A stretch of DNA of 64,000 bases from Auriscalpium vulgare. Its lineage: Eukaryota > Basidiomycota > Agaricomycetes > Russulales > Auriscalpiaceae. Below are positions 21,632 through 33,670 of this stretch, in pieces (within the stretch, counting starts at the first letter, position 1; each line of letters begins with the position of its first letter). The position numbers were made by a program, and so were the translations under genes. The DNA is taken from positions 1,178,001 through 1,242,000 of the forward strand of contig JAHBBC010000007.1 in NCBI GenBank assembly GCA_019915015.1, written 5' to 3'. The notes under the pieces were generated by a model. It searched no databases and was not told the DNA's origin. It saw nothing but the letters and a program-made list of their open reading frames with translations.

Positions 21632-23292
21632 TCATCCATCGTCTTCTACATGTTCGATATCGCGCACCTCTACCTCCTCGCTCCAATGTACGCGCGACGC
21701 CCGCCGTCCTCTGATGTCTTCCGAGTCTCCCTCGATGCTGGGCACGACGACCGCCTCTGGGGGCTTCTCTGAGTCTGCGAGCCCCGCCACTACGAAGCTC
21801 GCCAGAACGAGAAACGCGCCCACCACCACCTGTGAGTGCACCGGATGATGCAACAAAAGATCCCCGATGACGGCCAGTGGCATAGTCAAACTCAAGCCAA
21901 CTGTTACCACGAGTGGCGTTGTCTTCAGCATTGCCAAGACGTAGATGTAGTCGCTAGACAGAGTGATCGCCATCTGTTGCTGGTGTTTGAACCGGCATTC
22001 TGGAATGATGGGAAGCAAGAGAACGCACATTAATCAACAGACCGGCGATGGACCTCCGGCTGGTCGGAAGTTCGAACACCTCCACACGTGTGAAGTGCAA
22101 GACCACACCGAGTGGCCACAGCGCCAAGATGTTGAACAGGCCCACGAAGCCGAAGAATAGTTGCATGTCAACCCGTGACTCCGAGCGTATGCGGACCTTG
22201 AGGAGGATAACGTAGAAAGCATAGAAGAATGCAGATAGCAGGGCTAATGAATCGCCCAGAAGAGGAATCAGCGAATGTGCACTTTGCGGTGCGTCTGCTG
22301 TGGGAGCAGGACCGGGTGTTGAATTTCCAGAGTCGGAAAGCGAGACGAGAATGACACCTGCGAAGCTGCGAGTGAGGATTAGTCGCTGTACGTGAAGCAG
22401 TCAGTGGAGTCACTACCTCGTCGCGACGGCGCCAACTTTGGCTAGCGTGAAGTTATCAACATGAAAGATACGTCCGATTATTAGGGTAAAGAAGCCTGTA
22501 GCACATTTAGAATCAAAGCAGAGCAAAAGAGGCTCAACTGAGGACACACCGCTCATGCTGGAGAGTATAGTAGCGCTGGCGACGCTGGTATAGTTCAGGC
22601 CGGCATTCAGGGACCAATTCGCGATGAACCATAGGAAGCAGAATGCAAGGGCAAGGTGAGCAGTCTCGCGTGTCGTCAGCGGAGGGAGGCCGTGTGCGTC
22701 AGGATATTCAAAGATGTACGGGGTCTGCCAGAGATTGAGGATATCAACAGAGTGTGATTGAAATACGACGTACAGCATTATCTTCGGGTGCTTCTGTCAC
22801 TAAAGGTTCATATCCACTTGAGGGTCTGCCGGAACATGAGCGGGGTCCGAGGTTCGTCAGGGATGTCGGACGTACATTCTAGTTGTCTCCCCATCACGTT
22901 CGCCTCGATATCTCGACAATAATCTCCGCCCGATGAATGGTAGCAGATATAGTGCAAATGAGCTTGTCGTGAGGTATGTGACTCTGCGATGTGTCGTAAG
23001 TTCAGCCTCACACGGACGGACCGCCCGACATACAGAAAAGGTTTCTCATAGCCGCCCTCGAACAGATCCTACATTGGCAATCAGCACTGAACGATCTGAC
23101 ATACAAGGTATAGCACACCTGCGTCACGAAGTTCGAGCTCGTCCACAAAAAGACGACGACAAGCAGGAGGCCGATACCGACGGCGTAGTCGCTGCGGGCG
23201 AGGCGGGCGGGGGACTTTCCTCGGGACGGAGAGCGCGAGGGAAGGCGAACCATCTCTACAGGCAGGGGAATGTCGGCACTCTCAGCGTCCAT
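21632..23292 (-). CDS. EamA/DMT-superfamily solute transporter (SLC35F5-like)
   Basis: Minus-strand exons are 23292..23119, 23068..23034, 22983..22876, 22825..22774, 22724..22550, 22495..22417, 22365..22029 and 21973..21632 (433 residues). The first membrane segment VGIGLLLVVVFLWTSSNFVTQ and the following DLFEGGYEKPF are signature stretches of the SLC35F5/YML018C-like EamA group. About ten hydrophobic segments follow, including NYTSVASATILSSMSG and LIIGRIF, in two EamA halves. The C-terminus is a hydrophilic acidic tail. Members sit in vacuolar or Golgi membranes; the substrate of this subgroup is not established. Exon sizes down to 35 bp make the gene hard to see in single frames, but all joins preserve membrane-segment continuity. 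Confidence 0.85.
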
Positions 23293-23547
23293 TCGACATG
23301 CCTAAGTCATGGGCTGTTGTGCGGGTCCGCTGCGTACGCTGCCGGTGTACAAGTCGCAAGATCGAATTGCGCAATATTGTTCGGCGCTACAGCGACTTCC
23401 TTTCTTAGCCGCCGAGTCTGCAGCGTCTGATTTATGGCTTGAGCACCAAAATAATTGCTATGCGTGTCTACGCTAATGTACATGTGTCTCGAAGACAAAA
23501 CGGTATAGTAAGGAACGGTATGTAAAGAGAGTGAATGTCCACAGGGG

Positions 23548-24771
23548 CTATACGCGACTGGACCTCCCCCATGAGGGTGCATGATGGTACTTGACCTTCT
23601 CGAATATCCGGAACAAGCTGATCACCAGGTTGAAGCAGTACATGAGCAGCCCAACCCCCGTAAGGCATATCAGTGCCAGTTGATCGTCGCACAACGACTC
23701 GCCCGGCCCGCCTTCGCTACGATCGATGTTATTGAACGGACTCTGCGGCCGTGGCAATTGGCTGTACCACGAAATCTGCGACGCGGATGCGCAGGGGATC
23801 AAAGACGTGAAGAAGTTGTCGAAACACAGCGACAGGGCAGCCGACCACGCGCAGATGAAGAGCACTTCTAACAAGGTCACCGCCAGCTTGCCTGAGGTTC
23901 GCCAAAGGCCAAGTGGGCGCCCGAAATACTCGAGCTGCCAGCGATAGTTCACATCAGTCGCGATCAGTGACGACGCATGGAAACAACTCACGTATACAGC
24001 GGCCATAACGTGAACTAACGTCGGCGGTGCGAAGATCACGATGAGCGTTCTGCACGGAGATCAGGAGGTTGTGTGCATAACCAGATGGCACACGCACGGA
24101 GAGCTGCCCAGGGCACCCATGACACCATTGCGCTTCTCTGTGTTCCGTATTCGGACGGCCATCGCGAGGGCGGCAGTGGTAAACGTTATGTTGATGAACC
24201 GGAAAAGCTGATAGAGTTTGCGAATGGTTGGCTATGCATCGGTGCGGGGACCGATGACGGCTTACCAGAGGCACATAGGTATTAGTTAAGAGATAAGCCC
24301 TCGCTCTCTTCCTCGCTCTGACCCATCGGCTCTGATCCAGCGTGTTTCCGGTATCTGGTGGCATGTCCGAGCCCTCTCCAGCCCGCAGTTTCTCGTACAT
24401 CATTCCCGGGCTAACATTTCTGACGGCTTGGGCGCCGCCCATGGGGAATCCCAGCCGGGCGTCCTACTCTGAGAAAGCGTGAATGGTGCGGGCGGGGGTG
24501 TCGGCAGAGTGAGTTGGAGGCCCCAGTCTCTGATCTTGCGATGCGACGCGACAGAATCCTTGTCCTTGAGAAAATTGTGGTCCGTGGCGTCGACAACCCG
24601 CGGAGCGGAGGCGGAGCCAAACGAGGGTCTGCTGGTGCTCTGGCGCTGCTCGACGTCGGATTGAGAAGGCCCGAGCTCTGTAGCGATCGATAGTATCGTT
24701 GGGCGACGGCGGGTGAAGGGAAACCAGCGGTGCTCTCCGTCCGCTGGGTTGTTGGAAGACTGGTAGGACAT
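23548..24771 (-). CDS. Conserved fungal multi-pass membrane protein
   Basis: Minus-strand exons are 24771..24416, 24329..24266, 24207..24098, 24049..23992 and 23934..23548 (324 residues). The first 120 residues are Ser/Pro/Arg-rich and probably cytosolic. Four hydrophobic segments follow: LFRFINITFTTAALAMAV, LIVIFAPPTLVHVMAAVY, the stretch around TLLEVLFICAWSAALSL, and LICLTGVGLLMYCFNLVISL. The segment YFGRPLGLWRTSGK between segments 2 and 3 looks strongly conserved. I recognise the style as a fungal hypothetical family but cannot name a function. It lies upstream of, and in the same direction as, the EamA transporter, with 255 bp between them. Confidence 0.75.
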
Positions 24772-25201
24772 GACATCGGAACGGCGTGCTTCGGACGGCG
24801 GGCGAGAGTCGGCTGTAGAAGGCGGGGGAGGAAGAAAGTCTTCTGTGGGCGAGGGCGGCTCATCCTTGGCCCACGCTACAGACGGGCATGGTGAGGATGC
24901 GGCCGAGAACGAGCAGGAGCAACGAACGAGGTGCAGTGACGACAGTTCTGATCGTCGCAGCGGGTGCGAGCTTGCTGCGGACGGAGTGGGACGGCTTCAC
25001 TAGGCTGGGGTTTGAGGAGGACGCGGGGGGCCTATCCTCGCGCATGAAGGAGAGCTGCGGGCAGGACGGGGAAGAGAGAGGAGGGAGAGGGAGGGAGAAG
25101 GGCGGGGATGAAAGGTTGAATGGACATGTGAGCGCATGGACAGCTCAGCTCAGCTGCAGCGTCGCCCGTTTCGGCACTCAGCCGGGCCCGCCTCTGCAGC
25201 C
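24772..25201. promoter_or_regulatory. Divergent promoter region
   Basis: About 430 bp between two start codons facing away from each other (membrane protein on minus, FAM192A-like on plus). It is GA-rich on the plus strand near 25065-25115. No specific factor site can be named with confidence. Confidence 0.45.
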
Positions 25202-26091
25202 ATGTCCGACGACGCCATCCCCTCCATCTCCTCTGGCGCAGTCGGCTCACGCTTTGTCTCCCAGTCAGACATCGACACCGCAAAGGCGCGCAGGGACGAG
25301 CAGTGGAAGGCCGCATATGCCAGGTACATCTCCCCGCCTTGGCCTCATCAGCCGACAAACTCGACCCCACCGCTAGGCTTGGTCAGGAACCACCCCCGCA
25401 GCCCCAGGAAGACGCATTCGATGGCCGCAGCCTTGCAGAGGTACGCACCGCGCTCCCATCTCCTTCCAACCAGTCTGGACTGACGGCTCGTCCACGGACC
25501 ACCGTGCCCCGCCATGAATTGCCTCACAGAAACTGGCTGCCAACCGGGTGAGATGCCCCCCGCACCCTGAAACCACAGTCCCCGCGCTCACACCGCACAG
25601 GCTGCCAAGCAGGAGGAGTGGGAGGAAAAGACAAAGCTAGCTAACCAGTTCCGAGCTTTGGAGGAAGACGAGATTATGTTCCTCGACTCGGTGCGCGAGC
25701 GACAGGAGGAGGAGGAGCGTGAACGGAAGGAACGCGACGGCGAGGAGCTGAAGAGCTTTCGCGAGTGCGTTCGGTATCTTTGATTATTGCTGTTCCCTCC
25801 TAACATTGGTCCATCAGAGCGGTCGCCGCAAAAGTTATCGTCAAGTCACCACCACCTCCACCCGTCCCTGCCGACCCACCAGCAAAGGTCGCTGCCCCAA
25901 AGGCAACCACTGGCTCTGCTCCCGCTAAGAAGGCAGCAAAGAACTCCCTCAAGGGCGTCGTGGTCAAGAAGAAGACAAAGCCCGCCGCCGATTCGAAACC
26001 TGCTTCCGCCCCTGCAGACAAGGCAACACACAAGGATGGCGAGGGCCCTCCAGATCCCAAAAGACGAAAGATCGTCGCGTCGACAGAGTAA
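25202..26091 (+). CDS. FAM192A/Fyv6-type (NIP30 domain) splicing-associated protein
   Basis: Exons 25202..25323, 25377..25440, 25530..25547 (18 bp), 25601..25764 and 25818..26091 give 213 residues. The N-terminal half carries the NIP30 signature: FVSQSDIDTAKARRDEQW, then DGRSLAEKLAANRA, KQEEWEEKTKLANQFR and ALEEDEIMFLDSV. The C-terminus is Lys/Pro/Ala-rich and ends in a basic cluster, PKRRK, likely a nuclear localisation signal. Yeast Fyv6 is a second-step spliceosomal factor; human FAM192A (PSME3IP1) is its relative and also binds the proteasome activator PA28-gamma. The 18-bp exon encodes KLAANR of the conserved motif, so its splicing must be exact. It converges with the ESS2-type gene, 79 bp between stops. 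Confidence 0.88.
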
Positions 26092-26170
26092 CCTGGTATA
26101 CTTGCTACCTAGTGTGTGGTACAGACAGTGTCATTGAGGCATAGTATGCATACAATCTACAAGGCCACGG

Positions 26171-27749
26171 TCACCGCCGAGTAACAGGACTTGGTGTTGG
26201 CGTCCACCTGACGCGATCCAGGTCCTGGCTCTTCTTTCCCTCCCATCCTGCCATACGCCCCATGGCCTCTGCTCTTCGCGAGGCCGCAGTGCCCATTGTT
26301 GTCCGATCCAGCAGTCGCTTCGCCGCGGGGGTCAACGACCCAGGGGCATCCGCTCTCCGCGGCGTCCAGGACGGCGGCGGCATGTCCCCCTTCCGTCCTG
26401 CGCTAAGACGACCAGGACCTGGGCCAAGGAGGCTGGCCTTTGCCCGTAAGGACTTCGCCGCGGTCGATGACAGTCTGTGCGACAGGTTCTCGCGCGCCGA
26501 CGGGGCGGAGATATGGAACGGAGTGCTTGGAGGCTCCATGGGGTCATCGGATTGAGCAGACAATATGCGCGGGGTGCCAGTGAGTGTGCCCAGCGTCATG
26601 AGCTGTTTCACTGCGGCGGGTCCGAGTTCAGAGGGCGTGGGCGAGGGCATAGCGGGGACGTAGGAGAAGTTATTCACCCCAGGGGACCGCGGTCGGTCTG
26701 AACTGGACAGTCAGCGCTACGACACATTTGACGAATCGCACAAGGAACGCACATGGTGTGCCGGCGATGGCAGCGTCAATGCGACTTCGAGTCGGGCTGG
26801 GAGGTGCAGACATGCCTCTCGAAACAGACGCGTCTTCCTCCTGCTCGAGTAACCTAGTGTTTCCATGTTTGATGACCTTCGGCGGGCCCTTCGACACCGT
26901 CTTGACCACCGCGCTCGAGGGATCATAAGGAGAGACGTCCGCGCCTGGTGCGAACATGAGAGAGTTCCTGGCCTTGAAATTCCACCCATCGACCCCAGCA
27001 GGCCGGGTGTCCTTCTGCGGTGCGAGAACATCGACTCCCTCCGCTGTTTCCTCGCCCTTCCTTTTCACCGCCAGAGTGACTTCCTTCCCGACTTCAACCC
27101 CCTCGCCAGCGTCGTCCGCCGATCTTTCCGCAGAGTCTCCCTCTCCATTCGCCGTGATGAGCCCGGCCGGCATCGGCAACTCAATCCTCAACCTCTCCCG
27201 CACGCCCGCACCCTGCGGCACCGCCTCAATCAGTGCCCTCTCCCGCCCCTCGATCATCCGCTCGCGCTGCGCCTCCACACGCCGCTGCGCCTCCCACGCC
27301 CAGCCATACCGTTCCTTCCGCCGCTTGTTCTCCTCGTCCAGAATCTGCGTGAAGCTCGAGTTGTCCTCGGACGTGTACCGCGCCTGGAACGCATCGAGGC
27401 TCACGTCCGTCTCGTACCGTGGACGCTTCGCCGGTGGCGCGTCGGGGTGCGCGGGTGTGTCGGATGGGCCGGCGGCGTAGGGCGTCTCAGAGGGTGTTCG
27501 CCAGGGCCGATTGCGCACAGTCGCGGGTGTGCTTAGCTCTTCGAGGCGGCGCACGCTGGCGGAGATCAGCTCTGGGTCCTGCGAGTGGATGGCGTCAAGG
27601 TAGGTGTTGGTTGCATCGAGGTGGACGAGGGAGGGGAAGAAGTCGCGGGCAATAATGTGCGAGAGCGCTGCGGTATATTCATCTTCGTCGAGCACATGCT
27701 GGCGGTTTAGCGAACGCTCGGGGACCGGAGTAGGCTTTGGGGTAGACAT
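26171..27749 (-). CDS. ESS2/DGCR14-type spliceosome-associated protein
   Basis: Minus-strand exons are 27749..26753 and 26697..26171 (507 residues). The start MSTPKPTPVPERSLNRQ with EDEYTAALSHIIARDFFPSL is the ES2 N-terminus. VSLDAFQARYTSEDNSSF is the conserved core, and GWNFKARNSLMFAP and GVNNFSYVPAMPSPTPSELG are later ES2 blocks. ES2 proteins are nuclear and occur in the spliceosomal C complex. The frame extends 48 bp further upstream to another Met (27797), but conservation favours 27749. The neighbour on the opposite strand is also a late-stage splicing factor. Confidence 0.9.
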
Positions 27750-28333
27750 GGAGGTGATGGAACGGGTTGAAAGAGCTTGCAGCCACCAAGCAGCCACAAC
27801 TCCAAACTCGCGAGTCAGCGCAGGGCCGGCCCGGGCACCCGTTCAAACGATCCCCAGCACTTCGCGACGTATAAAAAAACATACATGGATTGCACGCCGC
27901 ACTAAAGTTGAATAGATCAAGACAGTAACGTAACACCGCGGGGGAATCTTGGGAACATCGTGAAGGTATACGAGGCAATCACTACAGAATGAATGGGGGG
28001 GTTAGAAAGCACCGGCACCACACATCTACGTGGTCAGAACGCTGGGTAAGAGGTCGTCGGGAGACAGGGTCATGGCGGGAGAGACGCGTCAAGGTAGTAG
28101 TTGTCGTGCGGTCTAGCACCGGGAGGGGGCATAATACGATCCATGGGAAATTAATCATCGAAACAGGAAGAAGCAGAGATCCGCAAGCGGGGTGGGAGGA
28201 AAGAGTGTGGTTAAATATGGACTCCTTGTGAGTCGGCGATGTAATGATAAGGGAAGGAAAATTACAAGAGAAGCGGAAGGATATGTGATCAAGAACTTGA
28301 CCTACAGCATAGAAAATTCCAAACCTGCACTTT
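27750..28333. other. Intergenic region between ESS2 start and NudE stop
   Basis: About 580 bp that should carry the ESS2 promoter and the NudE 3' UTR. No gene is supported. A possible extra 3' exon of NudE could lie at its right end, because a strong donor (GAAA|GTAAGT) sits in the last NudE codons. Confidence 0.45.
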
Positions 28334-30616
28334 TCAGCGTCCTGAAGGGGCACTACTGCCTGATCGTGGCCTACCGGTTGCCCGCGCATCTAAGAACTTA
28401 CTTTCCAGATCCACACCATCACCTCCTGCACTGCGGCGACCGGAGGCTCCAAAGTTCGGACGACCAATCCGGCTTTGTGACAGCGACGAGGGGGATGGCA
28501 GTTTGGACCCGCGCACAGTAACATTGGAGTGTGGCAGACTAGGAAGAGCCTTGCCTCCGGGGGAATTCCTGTAGGCGGACGGCGACGACGACGAAGCGGA
28601 GTTGGTGATGCGTGCCAGGGCAGGAACAGATGTCGGTCGCTCGCGATGAGGTATGCCGGAGTCTGACATATAGTTCAGGTTGGGGGGCGAGCCCGCTGTG
28701 CTGGATCCTAACGACGACCGTTTGGCGTTGGAATAAGGACCGAGTCCGGGCCCTGTAGACCGTTTTAGTCCAGTGACACCGGCCGTCGAAGTATGTCCGT
28801 AGAGTCCAGACGAGGGTACAGGTAACAACGTCGGCGTCGCGGGACGGGAGGTAGGTGTAGGAATGGAACTGACGGTGGCAGTTGTGCTGACGCTGCTTCT
28901 GCCTTCGGTAGATGTTGACAGACGGGACTGAGGCCGGCGGAGACCAGAGGAAATGGTACTTCGGGAGAGAGCGTCCTTCCCGTCCAACGGGCTCGTGGGG
29001 GGCGGACTCATTGATGACAGATACGGACGGAAATTGGAAGTGGCAGTGGACGGCGTTGAGGTTCTCCGCATCTCTTTCTCCCGGTTTTTGATCGGGGAGG
29101 GCGAGTCTTCCATGACGAGGACCCACCCAGAATTGTCACCCGCCGGCGTCCGTTTCTTCTCATCGTTATCTGCGCTATGCCTGCTGAGCAAAGTTGGCCT
29201 ATCAGATGACTTGAGATGCAGGGAGGAAATGCTCGAGGATGAAGTGAGGTTTGATGGTTTGGAGATCGACGAAGTGGTGAGCGCATTAGGGTTTGGCCGA
29301 CTGGTGCTGCCCATCCGCAACCGTGGAACGCGCGTGTGGATCTTCTGCTCAAGGTTCTTCACCCGAGCTCGCATCTCTGAAACCATTTGCACGCCTTTGT
29401 TCTTGGACGTTGTTGCTGCGACACTGCCCGCAGCAGTCGCCATGGCGGGGGTAGCATACACACGCGGCGTCGGTTGGGTGATTGTGGTGCGTGGGGGCAA
29501 TCGAGTGGGAGTCGAGAACGATGGAAGGGTTGTGGAACGACCGAGAGCGGTCGGCGTCTGTGGCGATGTAACCTTGTGCCTGGGAAGGGCAAAGCCAGCT
29601 CTCTGGAGGAGTGCAGATTGCCCGGCATCAGAACCTAGAGACGACGTGGATGGCCGCGGTGTTTCAGGAACGTCAGACTCGAGTGAGAGATCGGCGAGCT
29701 GGAGGTCGGGGGGAGGCGCGGTGTGAAGCAGATCCTCGTCCGAGGTCTGAGGAAGGTGTGGAACGGATGGCGCAAACAATGAGGCCTCAGAGGAGGAGGA
29801 TGCGACTAGCGTAGACACGCGTGCCTGCGCTGTGTCGAGCTGCTCGCGCAGAATGGAAACTTCTGCGTTAGCATCTACAAAACAATGAGACGGCTGTAGA
29901 CGCAAGATAAGACAGCGACGCACCTCGAAGCTCATCCTTCAATCTCTGGCATTCCTCTTCAAGGGAAGCCTTGTCAATCAACTCGTGCTCCAAGAGAATC
30001 TTCTCTTCAAGGGCCTTCGCGTACCTCGCCTCCACATCGGCCAGACTAGATGACACGGCGCGTTCGTTCCGCTCCAGATCGTCATTGCCCATCTCCAACT
30101 CTCGTAGCTGCACCTTGATCTTCTGGTATTGCTGGCGCAGGGTGTCCAGCTCTCGCTGAAGAGATGCTGTTGTCGAGTTGTGGTTAGTCTGCAGAGACAT
30201 GAACTTGCCCTGGACGCGCAGTTCAGCGGGGTCGGTCTGTCGCGACGCGTTGGGACGAGACGAACCTTCCAAGAATCTCGCTCATTTTCAGCCTTCTCGA
30301 CCTTGACTTTGAGTTCCTGCTGCGACTTCTCGGTCCTCTGCAACTCCCGCTCCAGCTCCTCCTCGAGCTCCTTGCTTGACTGGTGGAAATCGTCGAGTTC
30401 ATTCTTGGTCTCGGACAGCATGTCCGCAACCTCGTAGTACTTGGACTTCCAGTCTGTGGAGGTCGAGGAAGAGGGGGAGTAGCTGGCGAGTGTGCCCTTA
30501 GCAAATGAATGACGCGAAGGTTAAGTGTGCGAGACTCACTTCACATGGCTGTCGTCAAGAGACGGCATGACGCGATCCTTCCGCAGCGCGTCGAAGGCTG
30601 AGAGGACAGCAGTCAT
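28334..30616 (-). CDS. nudE: NudE-type nuclear distribution protein
   Basis: Minus-strand exons are 30616..30545, 30496..30266, 30209..29924 and 29874..28334 (709 residues). The coiled coil starts WKSKYYEVADMLSETKNELD, continues with SLQRELDTLRQQYQKIKVQL, and contains LRELEMGNDDLERNERAV, the diagnostic NudE/NDEL1 stretch that binds LIS1. A long Ser/Thr/Pro-rich tail follows. NudE links LIS1 (NudF) with dynein and supports nuclear migration and spindle positioning in hyphae. The first intron uses CAT|GTGAAG as donor, the join that keeps frame with GTLASYSPSS. The 3' end is less sure: the last codons contain a strong GTAAGT donor, so the C-terminus could be spliced differently. Confidence 0.9.
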
Positions 30617-30887
30617 AGTCGAGCCAGAGAGCGCAGGAGGACCGGGGAGACACCGAGAAGGAGATGGGGCCGGGGGATGCGATGCGGAGTCGATTGCCAG
30701 TTGAACTGAGTCGACCGCGCCATCCAAGCCCTCCTTATTTGGCTCAGTTTGCGCGGTGGCTTCAGCAGTGCGACCACACGAATTCAACACAACGACGTTA
30801 AACTCCCAAGAAAATTCAGACGCGTTCAAATACTGGCGATATTTGCAGCGACATGCAGGCATATACATCGATTCATGCGCATATATC

Positions 30888-31606
30888 CTACAACCCCTCC
30901 GGCTTCGCGCACTTCCGCCTCTCGACTCGTCCAGTTTTCGGGCAACGCATTTCCTGCCAGGAAACGGGTTGCATTGTCGCGCCTGCACAAAGTGAGCTGA
31001 CGTTGCAAAACTCGAAGAATAACCAACCTGCTTCACTCGTTGCAAAAATGACACCAAGGTCGTTCCGCGCTGTAGTGATGTAATAGCTCCGTGCATCGCC
31101 GAGAGATATCTGCCACACTCATGAGGCCACCAGCTTCCTGACAGCGAGAGATTGAATGACCACTAGACCCTTCACGACGTCACCCCCTCGGAAACAGTCG
31201 CCGATCTTCACCTTGTCCTTCTCAGTTGCCCGGACGTCCTGGACTCGAATCACGCCCGTGAATTCTTCGCCCGCAGGGAGTGGGACATCATCCACGACGG
31301 TGATGGATACCATGGCCTGCTGGGGCGACAGCCTGGTCACAGAACCCAGGACAACCGAGTTTGGCGCCGGCGGGTGCGGGCGCACTCGAGAGATGGTCAT
31401 AGTCTGCGAGAAGCCGGCCAAGGATTATTCAAGCCACCGGGAGAACGCAGCGAGAAAGGGGGACCGACAGATCCTTCGTAACGTAAGGCGCCGACGAGGC
31501 TCGCTCGCGTCTGCCCGCCCTTGGTGTAGACACCGCCGCCCAGCTGGGGGACAGGGCCGCGGGGCAGAGGAACCGGCTGGCCAGGAAGCAGCGTGTCTTG
31601 GGACAT
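30888..31606 (-). CDS. CSL4: Exosome complex cap subunit CSL4
   Basis: Minus-strand exons are 31606..31469, 31403..31164, 31109..31028 and 30982..30888 (184 residues; human EXOSC1 has 195). The start SQDTLLPGQPVPLPRG is followed by an S1-like domain (SVVLGSVTRLSPQQAMVSI, then VQDVRATEKDKVKIGD and FRGGDVVKGL). ISLGDARSYYITTARNDLGV and the terminal zinc-ribbon-like VSWQEMRCPKTGRVERRKC come next. CSL4 is one of the three RNA-binding cap proteins of the exosome, which degrades and processes RNA in nucleus and cytoplasm. It is transcribed divergently from the PDH E2 gene with 164 bp between starts. The first donor (TCT|GTCGGT) is weak and is the least certain junction. Confidence 0.9.
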
Positions 31607-31770
31607 GGATGTGTAGAGACGGAGATGCGAGTCGATGATGCGTGCGGGACGGAGGCAAGCAGCGCGCCTCGGAGTTGGCCCTGTTTGGCTCGCCTCCGAA
31701 CGCCTCGCACCTGACTTCAAAACTCGGCTCTCTGACGCGCTCTTCCCTCTGCTCTTCCGCCCCGCCCGTC

Positions 31771-33402
31771 ATGTCCTCCTCCTCGCTGGCTCGCATTCTC
31801 TACCGCAGTACGTGCATCCTGTCGCTCTCTGGGACGTCCTGTTGACGCGTTTCCACTCACAAGGTCTCCACACGTCGGCTCGCAGAAATGCCCTCTCCAA
31901 GATGTCCATGCCAGCTATGAGCCCGACGATGACCGAGGGTGGGATCTCGTCATGGAAAAAGGCTGAGGGCGAGTCGTTTGCCACTGGAGACGTCCTCCTT
32001 GAGATCGTTAGTGTCTCATCCCGCACCCACGTCACAGCAGGCGCTCACTCTTTGCGCGTATTTCTAGGAAACCGACAAGGCTGTCATTGATGTGGAGGCG
32101 CAGGAGGATGGTATTTTGGCTAAGATCATCGTGAGCAACATTCCTTGACATTCCGAACCTGCGTTCATGTCGTGTTCTCCAGGCCGCCGATGGCTCCAAG
32201 AACGTCGCCGTCGGAGCACCCATCGCAATTCTTGCGGAGGAGGGCGACGATCTCTCTGGCGCGGCCGACCTTGCCGCTAGCGCTGCAAAAGAGGCCCCCG
32301 AGCCCCCCAAGGAGGAGAAAGAACCGGCGGCGCCCCAGGCCGAGGAGAAGGCCCCACCCAAGTCCGAGTCCTCCCAGCCCAAAAAGGAGTCCAAGCAGGA
32401 ACTTGCGAAAGGCGAGCGCATATTTGCCTCGCCTATCGCTAAGAAAATTGCATTGGAGCGTGGTATCCCCCTGGCGAAGGTCAAGGGCACCGGACCCGAG
32501 GGACGCATTCTCCGTGAGGATGTTGAGAAATACAAGCCCGATGCCCCAAACGCCTCTGCTGGTGGACCACTCGGTGTCGCTGCGTCACCTGGTCAAATTC
32601 CCGACTACGTCGACATCCCCCTCAGCGGTATGCGCCGCACCATCGCTGCCCGCCTCTCGGAGTCTGCACAGCAGGCGCCCCACTTCTACCTTACCGTTGA
32701 CATCAACATGGACAAGGTGCTTAAACTCCGAGAAGTCTTCAACAAGGACCTCGCAGATAAAGGCGCAAAGCTCAGCGTCAATGATTTCGTTCTGAAGGCG
32801 GTTGCGAAAGCTCTGGAGGACGTGCCAGAAGCCAACTCTGCCTGGTTGGGTGAGGTCATCCGACAGTAAGTCCTCCTGTACAAGCACAGATACAAGGGGC
32901 TCAATAATGTCTACAGATACAAGAAGGCCGACATATCCGTCGCTGTTGCGACTCCCAGCGGTCTCATCACTCCCATTGTCAAAGACGTTGGCGGCAAGGG
33001 CCTGGCGACGATCTCCGCAGAGGCCAAGTCACTGGCCAAGAAGGCTCGCGACGGCAAGCTGGCGCCTCAGGACTACCAGGTGCGCAGGACATATTCATTT
33101 CCTGACCCACCTAATTCTCATCCTTCCGCCAGGGTGGCACGTTCACGGTCTCCAACCTCGGCATGTTCGACATATCCCACTTTACCGCCATCATCAACCC
33201 CCCGCAATCATGTATTCTGGCTGTCGGGTCGACGGTACCTACACTCGTCCCCGCACCAGAAGAAGAGCGTGGCTTCAAAACCGTCAACGTCATGAAGGTC
33301 ACCTTGAGCAGCGATCACCGCTCTGTGGACGGCGCAGTGGGCGCTAGGTGGATGTCTGCGTTCAAGAGCTACCTGGAGAACCCGTTGACTTTTATGCTCT
33401 GA
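31771..33402 (+). CDS. LAT1: Pyruvate dehydrogenase complex E2, dihydrolipoamide acetyltransferase
   Basis: Exons 31771..31807, 31864..32006, 32068..32130, 32183..32865, 32917..33079 and 33133..33402 give 452 residues. An Arg/Ser-rich mitochondrial presequence ([18 protein letters not shown]) leads into one lipoyl domain with the lipoylated lysine in [10 protein letters not shown]. An Ala/Pro/Glu-rich linker follows, then an E1/E3-binding domain ([17 protein letters not shown] to [11 protein letters not shown]) and the catalytic domain ending in [10 protein letters not shown], with the active-site His and Asp. E2 transfers acetyl groups to CoA in the mitochondrial matrix. Lipoyl synthase, which makes its cofactor, lies about 6 kb away in this window. 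Confidence 0.95.
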
Positions 33403-33670
33403 GTTGACGACCAAGGAACGCTAGATAGCTCGTGCTACCATAGACTTTATGCTCCCATTCGCTCGCACTCGAGTGAATAATTTTATATCACATTGGCTTC
33501 GTGGTGTTTATAGGATCTCCTCTTCTTGTCACTGCTAGCACAGAGGGAATACCCATATATGCACTGTCAGGCCTGGGAGTCGTCGCCAAGATGTAAGCTC
33601 TGACTCGCGCGCTCTTCATCTACTACTCGACTGTCCACATTCCGTACAAGCACCAGGTCGGAAAGGTAGC

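Noticed and set aside
28953..29726. 257-codon plus-strand open frame inside the NudE gene
   Set aside because: It is antisense to the low-complexity NudE tail. Composition follows the Ser/Thr/Pro codons on the other strand and there is no recognisable feature.
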